From Flammeovirgaceae bacterium (GTDB lineage Bacteria > Bacteroidota > Bacteroidia > Cytophagales > Cyclobacteriaceae): a stretch of 39,507 bases of DNA. The DNA lies in assembly GCA_023251155.1 (NCBI GenBank), contig JAHEZH010000044.1, positions 1-39,507 of the forward strand, written 5' to 3'. The position numbers and the translations under genes were made by a program. Positions 16,285-24,266 of this stretch are shown here, in pieces. The notes beneath the pieces were generated by a model. That model was given only the letters and a program-made list of their open reading frames with translations, was not told the origin of the DNA and searched no databases. Within the stretch, counting starts at the first letter, position 1, and each line of letters opens with the position of its first letter.

Positions 16285-16536
16285 TCAAGCCATTGTCATG
16301 CTGTCCATCTTAATGATATGACGTGCGGCACGATAGGCGTCATCGTTATAAAAACCTGACAATACGCGGTGAGCAATCTGTTCAATCACCAGTTCATCAT
16401 CCGACTTGCCTTCTTTGCCTCTCCAGAAAACCCGGTTGGGGTGGCGTCTCATATCGGCCACATAAGCTTGTGCGTGCTGAAATTGATCATCCGTGAACGT
16501 GATGGTAAAGCAGGTTTTTACTTTTTGGGTTTCCAT
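16285..16536 (-). CDS. Small hypothetical protein (83 residues)
   Basis: I do not recognise a family. The protein is soluble, with no signal peptide or membrane segment. It is mixed charged and aromatic (VKTCFTITFTDDQFQHAQAY, VFWRGKEGKSDDELVIEQI, then YRAARHII). It has an ATG start and a composition like a real gene. The pattern, an acidic first half and a helical second half, would suit a small regulator or antitoxin-like protein, but there is no toxin partner next to it. It stands alone on the minus strand between two plus-strand genes. Confidence 0.6.
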   Translation of the reverse strand: METQKVKTCFTITFTDDQFQHAQAYVADMRRHPNRVFWRGKEGKSDDELVIEQIAHRVLSGFYNDDAYRAARHIIKMDSMTMA

Positions 16537-16692
16537 AATGTGTAAATTTTAAAATTCCCTATCGTGATCCGTAAGATTGGCAACACTTGTGCCAGATCAG
16601 TGACACGATTTTACTTAAAATTGTGTTATAGACGCAACTCCCTTGACCGGAGGCGGGCATAATTGTTCGCCAATGGAACAGCGGAAAGTTGC

Positions 16693-16700
16693 TACCTTTG
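16693..16700 (+). promoter_or_regulatory. -7 promoter element TACCTTTG of the M16 peptidase gene
   Basis: TACCTTTG fits TAnnTTTG exactly, nine bases before the ATG at 16710. The TTG that could act as an in-frame start at 16689 lies partly upstream of it and would not be in the transcript. The nearest TTG upstream (16663-16665) is 27 bases away, longer than usual. Confidence 0.5.
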
Positions 16701-16709
16701 AACCGAAAT

Positions 16710-17945
16710 ATGCGTCATCACGAAATTCATACTCTAGCCAACGGCATTCGTGTCGTTCATAATAGGGTCACCACTACCAAGATTGTTCATTGCGGTATCA
16801 TGCTCGATATCGGTAGCCGCGATGAAAATCCGGCTAACCAGGGGATCGCTCATTTCTGGGAACATATGGCTTTTAAGGGAACACGTAAGCGCAAAGCTTT
16901 TCATATTCTTAATCGTCTCGAATCCATCGGTGGCGAATTGAATGCTTTTACCGATAAGGAAAAAATTCTTTTCTATGCATCCCTGCGGGATGACTACTTT
17001 GAGAAGGCGGTAGAGCTGCTTGCCGACATTACGTTTGATTCTATTTTTCCTTCGGGTCAGATCGATCGGGAACGAAATGTGATCCTTGAAGAGATGTCGA
17101 TGTACTACGATGATCCGGAAGATTCACTTCAGGATGAATTTGATGCGGTGATCTTCTCCGGTCATTCCCTGGGCATGAATATCCTGGGTACGGAGAAAAC
17201 AGTGAAATCTTTTAAACGAAATAATTTCCGCCAGTTTGTAAAAGAAAACCTCGATACACGCAAAGTAGTGTTCAGTTGTGTGGGCAATGTTCCCATGGAA
17301 AAAGTAGTACAGCTTGCTGAAAAATACTTAGGGCCTATTCCCCGGCTACGCTCGAATAAAGTACGCACCAGGTTCACCGGCTACAAAGCAAAAGAACTGG
17401 TGTTACAACGCGATGTGAAACAATCCCGCTGTGCGATAGGCCGGGCTTCCTATAAGCTTACGGACGAGAAGCGCAAAGATTTCTATATGCTTACCAATAT
17501 ATTAGGAGGGCAGGGGATGAATTCACGTTTGAATATATCGTTGCGTGAGAAGCGTGGTTTTGTTTATTCCATCGGGGCGCAATATGTGCCTTTTACCGAC
17601 ACCGGTCTGTTTGTGATTTCATTTGGAACGGAACCCACCCAGATGAAGAAGAGCATTGCCCTGGTGAAAGAAGAGTTACGCAAGATGCGGGAAGAGCCGT
17701 TGGGCACAAAACAGTTATCCGCAGCCAAAGAACAAATGCTGGGACAGATTGCCATGGCTGAAGAGAGCAATATCAGCTTCATGATGATGATGGCCCGTAA
17801 CCTGCTTGATCTGGGAAGAGTAACTACGCTGGACGAAATATTTGAGAGTGTGCGCAACACCACCTCGGCCCGCTTAATGGAGATTGCCAATGATATGTTC
17901 AGAGAAGATAAGCTGAGCTACCTGATCATGGAGCCGAACAAGTAG
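16710..17945 (+). CDS. M16-family zinc peptidase (PqqL/insulinase-like)
   Basis: A 411-residue M16 metallopeptidase. The inverted zinc motif HxxEH is present as His48-Phe-Trp-Glu51-His52 (GIAHFWEHMAFKGT), and the downstream Glu ligand lies in the RERNVILEEMSMYYDDPED region. The second, inactive-like lobe is also present (LREKRGFVYSIGAQY). There is no signal peptide, so it probably acts in the cytoplasm as a mitochondrial-processing-peptidase-like enzyme, single-chain with two lobes. The ATG at 16710 is chosen because the upstream TTG at 16689 precedes the -7 element. The O-methyltransferase gene follows after 33 bases. Confidence 0.93.
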   Translation: MRHHEIHTLANGIRVVHNRVTTTKIVHCGIMLDIGSRDENPANQGIAHFWEHMAFKGTRKRKAFHILNRLESIGGELNAFTDKEKILFYASLRDDYFEKAVELLADITFDSIFPSGQIDRERNVILEEMSMYYDDPEDSLQDEFDAVIFSGHSLGMNILGTEKTVKSFKRNNFRQFVKENLDTRKVVFSCVGNVPMEKVVQLAEKYLGPIPRLRSNKVRTRFTGYKAKELVLQRDVKQSRCAIGRASYKLTDEKRKDFYMLTNILGGQGMNSRLNISLREKRGFVYSIGAQYVPFTDTGLFVISFGTEPTQMKKSIALVKEELRKMREEPLGTKQLSAAKEQMLGQIAMAEESNISFMMMMARNLLDLGRVTTLDEIFESVRNTTSARLMEIANDMFREDKLSYLIMEPNK

Positions 17946-17978
17946 AATATTGTCTAATATCCAGTAGAGTAACGCGTC

Positions 17979-18614
17979 ATGGAATTTATCGATCCTGAAT
18001 TACAGAATTATTCTGAAGCACACACTTCACCTGAATCCGATCTGCTAAAGAAAATCAACCGTGATACGCACAGCCTTGTAATGAAACCGCGTATGTTATC
18101 AGGGCATATGCAGGGCCGGTTTTTATCATTCATCAGCAAAATGATTAAGCCAAAAACGATTCTCGAAATCGGAACGTACACTGGCTATTCTGCACTTTGT
18201 CTTGCGGAAGGATTAGCACCCGGTGGCAAGCTGATCACGATTGATGTGAATGAAGAGTTGGAGAACCGAGTAAGGGGATATTTCAATGCCTCCGGTTATC
18301 AGCATCAGATTGATTTTAAAATCGGCAATGCCAGGGAAATCATTCCGGAATTGTCCGGACCATTTGATCTGGTATTCATCGATGCCGACAAGGCAAGCTA
18401 TTCCGCTTATTATGATCTGGTCATCGATAAAATTCCCTCAGGCGGATTTATACTGGCCGATAATGTATTGTGGAGCGGAAAAGTAATCGATACGAACCCG
18501 GGTAAAGACACACAAACCATCCTTGCATTTAATGATAAAGTACACAATGATGCGCGGGTAGAGAACGTTCTCCTTCCGGTACGGGATGGGATTACATTGA
18601 TACGAAAGTGGTAA
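17979..18614 (+). CDS. SAM-dependent O-methyltransferase (family 3, COMT-like)
   Basis: A 211-residue class I methyltransferase of the catechol / caffeoyl-CoA O-methyltransferase type. Motif I is EIGTYTGYSALCLAEGL, the acidic residue that binds the ribose follows in ITIDVNEE, and the metal-binding and active-site segment is FDLVFIDADKASYSAYYDL, then GGFILADNVLWSGKV. The methyl acceptor cannot be inferred. It follows the M16 peptidase gene by 33 bases and is probably in the same transcript. Confidence 0.92.
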   Translation: MEFIDPELQNYSEAHTSPESDLLKKINRDTHSLVMKPRMLSGHMQGRFLSFISKMIKPKTILEIGTYTGYSALCLAEGLAPGGKLITIDVNEELENRVRGYFNASGYQHQIDFKIGNAREIIPELSGPFDLVFIDADKASYSAYYDLVIDKIPSGGFILADNVLWSGKVIDTNPGKDTQTILAFNDKVHNDARVENVLLPVRDGITLIRKW

Positions 18615-18644
18615 ACCGACAACGGTTGGCCATCTACTGTCGGT
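18615..18644. repeat. Stem-loop after the O-methyltransferase gene
   Basis: ACCGACA at 18615-18621 pairs perfectly with TGTCGGT at 18638-18644, followed by a partial repeat GTAGTCGGT. There is no T-run, so its role as a terminator is unproven. It starts directly at the stop codon of the O-methyltransferase. Confidence 0.4.
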
Positions 18645-18687
18645 CGTAGTCGGTGGGCAATAATATTTTTACTACATTTACGTCAAC

Positions 18688-20541
18688 ATGAGATTTTTTG
18701 CAGTCGCACTCATTTTTTTCGGAGTTGCTGCCTCATACGCACAGGCTCCTGAAGTGCCCCATAAGATGCAGTTCGCAGGTATGACACTCACTATACGTGA
18801 TGATGCCAGACGCGAAATACAGGCTGATGTGGATGCACTCACTCGTTCGCCCAAGCATTTCAATATCAAGGCAGAGCGGGCTAAAACCTATTTCCCCACC
18901 ATTGAAAAGATCTTCGCGGAAGAAAACCTTCCAGATGATTTCAAATACTTGGTATTGCAGGAGAGTGCATTGATACCTGATGCGGTTTCCGTTTCCGATG
19001 CGGTTGGGTTCTGGCAGTTTAAAGACTTTACGGCCATGGAGATGGGGATGCGTGTCGACAAGGAAATAGACGAACGCAAAAACCTGGTGTCGGCTTCACG
19101 TGGTGCGGCCAGGTATCTCAAGAAAAACAACACCCTGTTTGATAACTGGCTGTATGCATTACAATCGTATCAGATGGGAGCTGGTGGAGTGCAGCGATCA
19201 GTCGGGGAAAAGAATTATGGAGCTAAAAACATGGACATCACCAAGGAAACGTATTGGTATGTGAAGAAATTTTTAGCACACAAAGTAGCATTCGAAGGTG
19301 CATTGAAAGGAGAGCCCTTAGTGAAGGTAATGGATTATCAGCCCGGGGTGGCCCTATCAACCCGGGAAGTAGCAGAGCAACTTTCGATTGAAGAAGCCAA
19401 GCTACTGGAGTACAACAAATGGATACTGAAAGGGAATATTCCCAACGATAAGAAGTATGTGTTACTTATTCCGATCGGCGAAACCGGTGCCGATGTGAGT
19501 AAGTTAATTGCGGCCTCACCTAAAAATCAGGAGACGAAACCGGTAGTTGTCGCTACTACTAAACAAGAAAAACCATTAGTACCTCGCATTTTTATTAATG
19601 GAGTTCCTGCAGTGAAAGCGCTGCAAGGCGAGAAGCTGGCCGCACTGGCGGCACGTACACAGGTAAAGCTATCCGATCTGATCAGGTTTAATGACATCAC
19701 GTCCGATCATCAATTAATCGCCAATCAGTATTACTTCATTGCGCGGAAAAAAGGAAAGGGAGAAAAGCCATTTCATCAGCTGGCAAAAAATGAGGACCTG
19801 TGGCTGGTGTCTCAGTTGTATGGAATACAATTAAAGAAGCTCAGGAAATTCAATCGGATGCAACAGGAAGAGAAATCACTTCAGGCGGGGACTACCGTAT
19901 GGCTCAATGCAAAAATGCCCAGGTCAAATAGCACGTCTCCGGTGATGATGGCCGACAACGGATCTGCTGTTGTACAGATCTCCGAAGAGACATTTGACTG
20001 GCAAGGCAATGAAGGTGAACCCGTGAAGACCGAACCGGTAAAAATGGAGCCGGTAAAAAACGAGCCTGCAAAAAGCGAACCCGTAAAGGTGAGTGAAGCA
20101 CCGGTACAAAAGGTGCCTGCTGATACCATTAAGGCCGTAGTTGCTCCGGTTTCGGTTATTGATCTGATCGAAAAGATAGGTGGAACTGAAAAAAAGCACA
20201 TCGTGCAACAAGGTGAAACGTTGTATACCATTGCAAAAATCTATGCGGTAAGTGTATCGGATATTTCACGATGGAATTCATTGAATCTTCAACAGCCTAT
20301 TTCACCGGGTCTGTCACTCAAAATACTTGTCAGTGAACCTGTTGCAAAAAATGAGACGACTGTTTTAGCAACAGAAACAACAACAACTCCTTCGGTATCT
20401 TATTACGATGTGAAATCGAGTGATACGCTATACAGTGTTGCACGGCAATACGGAGTTACGATAAAGGAATTGATGGATTGGAATCAAAAGACTGATTTTA
20501 CCCTCTCAGTGGGCGAACGTCTTAGAATAGTTCAAAAGTAA
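18688..20541 (+). CDS. LysM-containing lytic transglycosylase (MltD-like, GH23)
   Basis: A 617-residue secreted peptidoglycan hydrolase. Signal peptide is about residues 1-19. The SLT domain (about 70-190) has its catalytic Glu92 in LVLQESALIPDAVSVSDAVG and the family features FWQFKDFTA, AARYLKKNN and ALQSYQMGAGGVQ. Two divergent LysM-like units lie near 305-410, and two clear LysM repeats are at the C-terminus (HIVQQGETLYTIAKIYAVS and YYDVKSSDTLYSVARQYGVT). Between them is a low-complexity linker of five EPVKx-type pentapeptides (residues 444-468). It cuts glycan strands non-hydrolytically in the periplasm; the LysM units bind the glycan. Glu to Pro-Lys repeats form a flexible spacer. Confidence 0.95.
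   Translation: MRFFAVALIFFGVAASYAQAPEVPHKMQFAGMTLTIRDDARREIQADVDALTRSPKHFNIKAERAKTYFPTIEKIFAEENLPDDFKYLVLQESALIPDAVSVSDAVGFWQFKDFTAMEMGMRVDKEIDERKNLVSASRGAARYLKKNNTLFDNWLYALQSYQMGAGGVQRSVGEKNYGAKNMDITKETYWYVKKFLAHKVAFEGALKGEPLVKVMDYQPGVALSTREVAEQLSIEEAKLLEYNKWILKGNIPNDKKYVLLIPIGETGADVSKLIAASPKNQETKPVVVATTKQEKPLVPRIFINGVPAVKALQGEKLAALAARTQVKLSDLIRFNDITSDHQLIANQYYFIARKKGKGEKPFHQLAKNEDLWLVSQLYGIQLKKLRKFNRMQQEEKSLQAGTTVWLNAKMPRSNSTSPVMMADNGSAVVQISEETFDWQGNEGEPVKTEPVKMEPVKNEPAKSEPVKVSEAPVQKVPADTIKAVVAPVSVIDLIEKIGGTEKKHIVQQGETLYTIAKIYAVSVSDISRWNSLNLQQPISPGLSLKILVSEPVAKNETTVLATETTTTPSVSYYDVKSSDTLYSVARQYGVTIKELMDWNQKTDFTLSVGERLRIVQK
20017..20091 (+). repeat. Five tandem 15-bp coding repeats (EPVKx linker) in the transglycosylase gene
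   Basis: Five imperfect copies of a 15-base unit starting GAxCC, each encoding EPVKx or EPAKx, lie in the linker before the C-terminal LysM pair. The unit length is a multiple of three, so copy-number change would alter linker length without breaking the frame. Confidence 0.8.
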
Positions 20542-20615
20542 CCCTTCATTTTAATCTTTTTTGATTAATTCCTTACACATTACGCCAGTTAAGTTTCGTT
20601 TTTGCCAAAAAAGGA

Positions 20616-20623
20616 TATTTTTG
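20616..20623 (+). promoter_or_regulatory. -7 promoter element TATTTTTG of the response regulator gene
   Basis: TATTTTTG matches TAnnTTTG and lies 44 bases before the ATG at 20668. A -33 TTG at the expected distance is not visible, so the assignment rests on the -7 element alone. Confidence 0.4.
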
Positions 20624-20667
20624 CGTCCTGTGTTGGGGAATTAAGTGTGTAATTTTAAGAATCTAAG

Positions 20668-21084
20668 ATGGTAATGGAGGCTGTGAAAACCATTGATCTG
20701 GTAATGCTGGTAGACGATAACGATACTGATAATTTTATCAGTAAGCGTATCATTGAGATCACCAAGTTTGCCAGAAGAGTGGAAGTGAAGAGTTCGGGCA
20801 AGGGTGCGCTGGACTACATAAAAGAAAATGAGAACAGTGCGGAAAATCTTCCCAACATCATTTTCCTTGACATCAATATGCCTATCGTAGACGGGTTTGT
20901 GTTTCTCTATGAATTTGAAAAATTCAATGAGATGGTGCGCAACAAATGCAAGGTGATTATTCTCTCCAGCTCGGATAACAAACGGGATATTGATAAAATT
21001 GTCAATAACAATCACGTCATCAAGTTTATCACCAAGCCATTGACTGAAGTGGCATTGGATGAAATCAAGCTGAATAATATTTAG
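20668..21084 (+). CDS. Single-domain response regulator (receiver only)
   Basis: A 138-residue CheY-like receiver with no output domain. The acidic pair is Asp16-Asp17 (MLVDDNDTDNF), the phosphoacceptor is Asp68 (IIFLDINMPIVDG), the switch serine is in LSSSDN (about 100-102), and Lys123 is in ITKPL. It resembles the response regulators often found as phosphorelay intermediates in Bacteroidota. No histidine kinase lies nearby, so its partner is elsewhere. An alternative ATG two codons downstream (20674) would remove two residues. A DUF3078 gene follows after 38 bases that contain a palindrome. Confidence 0.93.
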   Translation: MVMEAVKTIDLVMLVDDNDTDNFISKRIIEITKFARRVEVKSSGKGALDYIKENENSAENLPNIIFLDINMPIVDGFVFLYEFEKFNEMVRNKCKVIILSSSDNKRDIDKIVNNNHVIKFITKPLTEVALDEIKLNNI

Positions 21085-21092
21085 AGAATGGT

Positions 21093-21119
21093 TAGTTTTG
21101 GTACTTTGTTGTACCAAAA
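21093..21119 (+). promoter_or_regulatory. Promoter element and dyad upstream of the DUF3078 gene
   Basis: TAGTTTTG at 21093-21100 fits TAnnTTTG. Overlapping it is a perfect nine-base palindrome, TTTTGGTAC (21096-21104) and GTACCAAAA (21111-21119), with a six-base loop that is mostly T and G. The dyad sits where transcription would start, four bases before the ATG at 21123, so an operator is plausible. A very similar dyad lies upstream of the AraC gene at 29588-29609. Confidence 0.5.
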
Positions 21120-21122
21120 TGA

Positions 21123-22049
21123 ATGACCATGAAACAACCCCTTAGACTCTCAGCTACCGGCTTACTCCTTGTCTTGCTCACCACCTGTGCTCAGGCGCAG
21201 ATCGTTAAAGTAGATTCTTTAAGCAATTGGAAAAAGGCTTTTAAGGTCGGACTTAATATTAACCAGGCCTCTTTCTCGTCCAACTGGAAGGCAGGGGGTG
21301 TCAATTCCATTGGCTTCAATAGTTTTTTTAATTTCAAAGCCAATTACAAGAAGGATAAAAACTCATGGGACAATGAGATTGATCTGCTTTATGGTTTGGT
21401 GAACAATGCCGGACAGGGTTCACGCAAAACCAGTGACCGTATCTTTATGGATACAAAGTACGGCCGTAGTCTTAGCACGAAGTGGGATCTTGCCGCTTCA
21501 CTCAATGCACAATCACAGTTTTCTCCCGGTTATAAATACGATAAAGATGCGAATGGCGTGGAGCAGGCCACATTAATATCGGACCTGATTGCCCCCGCAT
21601 TCATCACGGCAGGTCTTGGTTTTGAATATCATCCTGTCGATTATTTCAAAGTTCGGATTTCTCCTTTTGCTCCGCGTATCACTATTGTGAATGATGTGAA
21701 CCGTTTCATTACAGTTGACAATCCAACACCTTATGGTGTGGCGGTAGGAAAGAAAGCACGCTTTGAGTGGCTGGCATTCCAGCTTCTGGCTGAATTCAAT
21801 AAAGACATTGCCGAGAATATTAATTTGAAAATGAGATATGTGATGTTTGCTAACTATGAAACCCTGGAAGCCAAAACAATCGACCATCGTTTTGATCTTA
21901 ACCTGACAGCGAAAGTAAACCGTTTCATCAACGTAAGCGTGGGGGGTATTTTGCTTTACGATTATGATCAGGATTCAGGTGTGCAGTTGAGCCAGGCGCT
22001 AAATCTTGGTGTACTTTACACTTTCCAGAATTTTGCTGATAAAAAATAG
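21123..22049 (+). CDS. DUF3078-family outer-membrane protein
   Basis: A 308-residue secreted protein of the Bacteroidota family DUF3078. It has a signal peptide (about residues 1-25, ending TCAQAQ), then the family start WKKAFKVGLNINQASFSSNW, and many amphipathic beta-strands with aromatic girdles. The last residues do not end in the classic terminal Phe. Function is unknown; members are likely outer-membrane beta-barrels. Two close ATG codons (21123 and 21129) are possible starts. A strong terminator follows at 22074. Confidence 0.88.
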   Translation: MTMKQPLRLSATGLLLVLLTTCAQAQIVKVDSLSNWKKAFKVGLNINQASFSSNWKAGGVNSIGFNSFFNFKANYKKDKNSWDNEIDLLYGLVNNAGQGSRKTSDRIFMDTKYGRSLSTKWDLAASLNAQSQFSPGYKYDKDANGVEQATLISDLIAPAFITAGLGFEYHPVDYFKVRISPFAPRITIVNDVNRFITVDNPTPYGVAVGKKARFEWLAFQLLAEFNKDIAENINLKMRYVMFANYETLEAKTIDHRFDLNLTAKVNRFINVSVGGILLYDYDQDSGVQLSQALNLGVLYTFQNFADKK

Positions 22050-22073
22050 TATTGGATCATTCTTGTTAAAGAT

Positions 22074-22105
22074 AGCTCGGTACGTTGTGCCGGGCTTATT
22101 TTTTT
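22074..22105 (+). terminator. Rho-independent terminator after the DUF3078 gene
   Basis: AGCTCGGTAC (22074-22083) pairs with GTGCCGGGCT (22087-22096) over ten positions, two of them G-T wobbles, with a three-base loop, followed by TATTTTTTT. It is the clearest terminator in the left half. The in-frame TTG at 22085 lies inside this hairpin, so the GNAT protein must start later. Confidence 0.85.
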
Positions 22106-22111
22106 GAGTAC

Positions 22112-22624
22112 ATGAATATCAAAGAAATTTCTCGAGCGGATGTACCTGTTTTGCGCGAATTGGCCATACGCATTTTCGTAGATACCTTTTCCGAAAGCAA
22201 CACGCCTGAAAACATGAATGCCTTTCTGGAAAGCGACTACCGTGTTGAATGTTTTGAGCAGGATTTCAACGATGATAGTGCGCGTCATTTTTTCATAGTA
22301 GACAACGAAACTCCTGTCGGCTATTTACGTGTGCGCAAGAATAGCGAAGCAGATCATTACCTGGGTACCAATACCATGGAGATTCATCGCCTCTATGTAG
22401 ATAAACGTTTTCATGGAAAGAATGCCGGAGCACTACTGATGCAACACGCGCTGGATATTGCCAAGGTGCGCCAGGTGGATTGGGTGTGGCTGGGAGTATG
22501 GGAGAAAAACCTGCGCGCACTGCGATTCTATGAAAAATGGGGATTTGAGCGATTCAGCGAACATGTATTTCAAATGGGCGATGATGCCCAGATCGATTGG
22601 CTACTAAAGAAAAAAATGAGTTGA
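22112..22624 (+). CDS. GNAT-family N-acetyltransferase
   Basis: A 170-residue acetyl-CoA dependent acetyltransferase. Motif A with the acetyl-CoA pyrophosphate loop reads LYVDKRFHGKNAGALLMQHA (Q/RxxGxG/A type), preceded by PVGYLRVRKNS, and motif B reads WLGVWEKNLRALRFYEKWGF. The acceptor is unknown. The ATG at 22112 is chosen because the alternative TTG at 22085 is in a terminator hairpin. The HerA-like ATPase gene follows after 21 bases on the same strand, so they may be co-transcribed. Confidence 0.92.
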   Translation: MNIKEISRADVPVLRELAIRIFVDTFSESNTPENMNAFLESDYRVECFEQDFNDDSARHFFIVDNETPVGYLRVRKNSEADHYLGTNTMEIHRLYVDKRFHGKNAGALLMQHALDIAKVRQVDWVWLGVWEKNLRALRFYEKWGFERFSEHVFQMGDDAQIDWLLKKKMS

Positions 22625-22645
22625 TTAGCAGTAAATAACCACACC

Positions 22646-24199
22646 ATGTCAAACACCCGATTTATTGAATCCATTACCCAATCCTATTCTCCATCCGGAG
22701 CTTCCATTTATCTTGGTGCCGGAGTTGTGAATAATGAAATCATAGCCGAAGCAAAAGTAAACCTGCCTTTGCGTATGATGAACCGGCACGGGCTGGTAAC
22801 CGGGGCTACCGGTTCGGGTAAAACAAGAACGTTGCAATTGCTGGCCGAGCAACTTTCGGCAGCAGGAGTTTCTGTTTTCATGCCCGATATGAAAGGAGAC
22901 ATCAGTGGTATGGCGAAGGAAGCTTCGGTGAATGATAAAATAAAAGAACGCGCTGCTGCTTTGGGAATGAATTATTCTCCTGCTGCTTTTCCGGTAGAGA
23001 TCTATTCACTGAGCGGTAAATCGGGTGCTCAGATGAGAGCAACAGTAACGGAGTTCGGGCCTGTGCTGCTGAGTAAAATACTGGAGCTAAACGAGGTGCA
23101 AAGTGGGGTATTGATGATCTTGTTTAAATATGCCGATGATAAAGAACTCCCCATTGTTGATCTGAATGATTTAAAGAAAGTATTGAATTACTTGTCGGAA
23201 GGAGAAGGAGCAAAAGAAATAAAAAATGATTACGGCAAGATCTCTACGGCTACCGCCAGTACAATTCTTCGAAAGATTGTGGCGCTGGAACAACAGGGCG
23301 TTGACCAGCTGTTTGGTGAGAAATCGTTTGATGTGGAAGATCTGTTTGAGAAGATCGATGGACGTGGAGTAATCAGTTTACTCAATGTAGCCGATGTACA
23401 AAATCAGCCGGCCATCTTCTCTACGTTCATGCTGGCTTTACTGGCGGAGATCTACCAGGCATTACCGGAAGCCGGTGATCTGGATAAGCCTAAACTCATT
23501 TTCTTTTTGGATGAAGCGCACCTTCTTTTTAAAGATGCACCCAAAGCGTTTATGGATCAGATTGACCAGGTGATTCGGTTGATACGATCGAAGGGAGTAG
23601 GTGTTTTCTTTTGTACACAGCTTACGCAGGATGTGCCCGGCAATGTGTTAGCTCAATTAGGAAATCGCGTACATCATGTGATTCGTGCCTTTACACCTAA
23701 TGATGTGAAGGCATTGAAAGAAACGATCAAGACGTTTCCTAAGTCAGAGTTCTATGACATGGAACAGCAGTTCACGCAATTAGGCACAGGTCAGGCGTTC
23801 ATTACCGTATTAAATGAAAAAGGTATACCTACGGAAACCGTAGTAACTCACCTCGCTCCGCCTGCCTCGTTTATGGGGCCGCTGGATAGCAAGGAATATC
23901 AGGCCCACTTAGAGCAGTCCGATATGTACCAGAAATATAAAGAACCGGTTGACCCAAGAAGTGCATTTGAAATTCTGGGTGAGCGTATGCAGAAGGTAAA
24001 AGAAGAACAGGAAAAAGCGGTGGAGGAGAAGCAGGCTTCGAAAGCTGCCCCCAGGGCATCGACACGAAAAGAGAAAAGTACTTTTGAAGAAGTCATGTCT
24101 TCACCCGTAACCAAGCAAGTAGGTAAAGAACTGGTACGTGGTGTATTCGGAATGCTGTTCGGAACAACTTCGCGAAGAAGATCGAAAGGATTGTTTTAA
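22646..24199 (+). CDS. HerA/DUF853-like P-loop ATPase
   Basis: A 517-residue cytoplasmic ATPase of the DUF853 (YjgR) branch of the HerA/FtsK superfamily. Walker A is GATGSGKT at residues 53-60, Walker B is FFLDEAHLLF near residue 285, and the arginine/sensor region with FFCTQLTQDVPGNVLAQLG follows. The tail (about 430-517) is highly charged and includes a basic end (TSRRRSKGLF). The family's cellular role is not settled; DNA translocation is inferred from the fold. No nuclease or Sir2 partner is adjacent, so I do not call it a defence protein. Confidence 0.92.
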   Translation: MSNTRFIESITQSYSPSGASIYLGAGVVNNEIIAEAKVNLPLRMMNRHGLVTGATGSGKTRTLQLLAEQLSAAGVSVFMPDMKGDISGMAKEASVNDKIKERAAALGMNYSPAAFPVEIYSLSGKSGAQMRATVTEFGPVLLSKILELNEVQSGVLMILFKYADDKELPIVDLNDLKKVLNYLSEGEGAKEIKNDYGKISTATASTILRKIVALEQQGVDQLFGEKSFDVEDLFEKIDGRGVISLLNVADVQNQPAIFSTFMLALLAEIYQALPEAGDLDKPKLIFFLDEAHLLFKDAPKAFMDQIDQVIRLIRSKGVGVFFCTQLTQDVPGNVLAQLGNRVHHVIRAFTPNDVKALKETIKTFPKSEFYDMEQQFTQLGTGQAFITVLNEKGIPTETVVTHLAPPASFMGPLDSKEYQAHLEQSDMYQKYKEPVDPRSAFEILGERMQKVKEEQEKAVEEKQASKAAPRASTRKEKSTFEEVMSSPVTKQVGKELVRGVFGMLFGTTSRRRSKGLF

Positions 24200-24205
24200 A
24201 AAGTG

Positions 24206-24262
24206 TTGTGGTGTTGAGGTATTGATGGTAAACGTTTAGACATCAACCCCACTGCATTACAC
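24206..24262 (-). terminator. Possible terminator for the di-haem protein operon
   Basis: On the minus strand a GTGGGGTTGATG / GGTGTT-type imperfect stem (ten of twelve positions) and an inner perfect TTGATG/CATCAA stem precede CTTTTTAAAAC. It lies directly downstream of the di-haem gene and convergent with the HerA gene. Several alternative pairings exist, so the exact fold is uncertain. Confidence 0.4.
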
Positions 24263-24266
24263 GATC

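Noticed and set aside
22085..22111. TTG start for the GNAT protein
   Set aside because: It lies inside the terminator hairpin of the previous gene; the ATG at 22112 gives the normal family start.
22646..24199. HerA-like ATPase as part of an anti-phage defence system
   Set aside because: No Sir2, DUF4297 or nuclease partner is adjacent, and the sequence fits the DUF853/YjgR branch.
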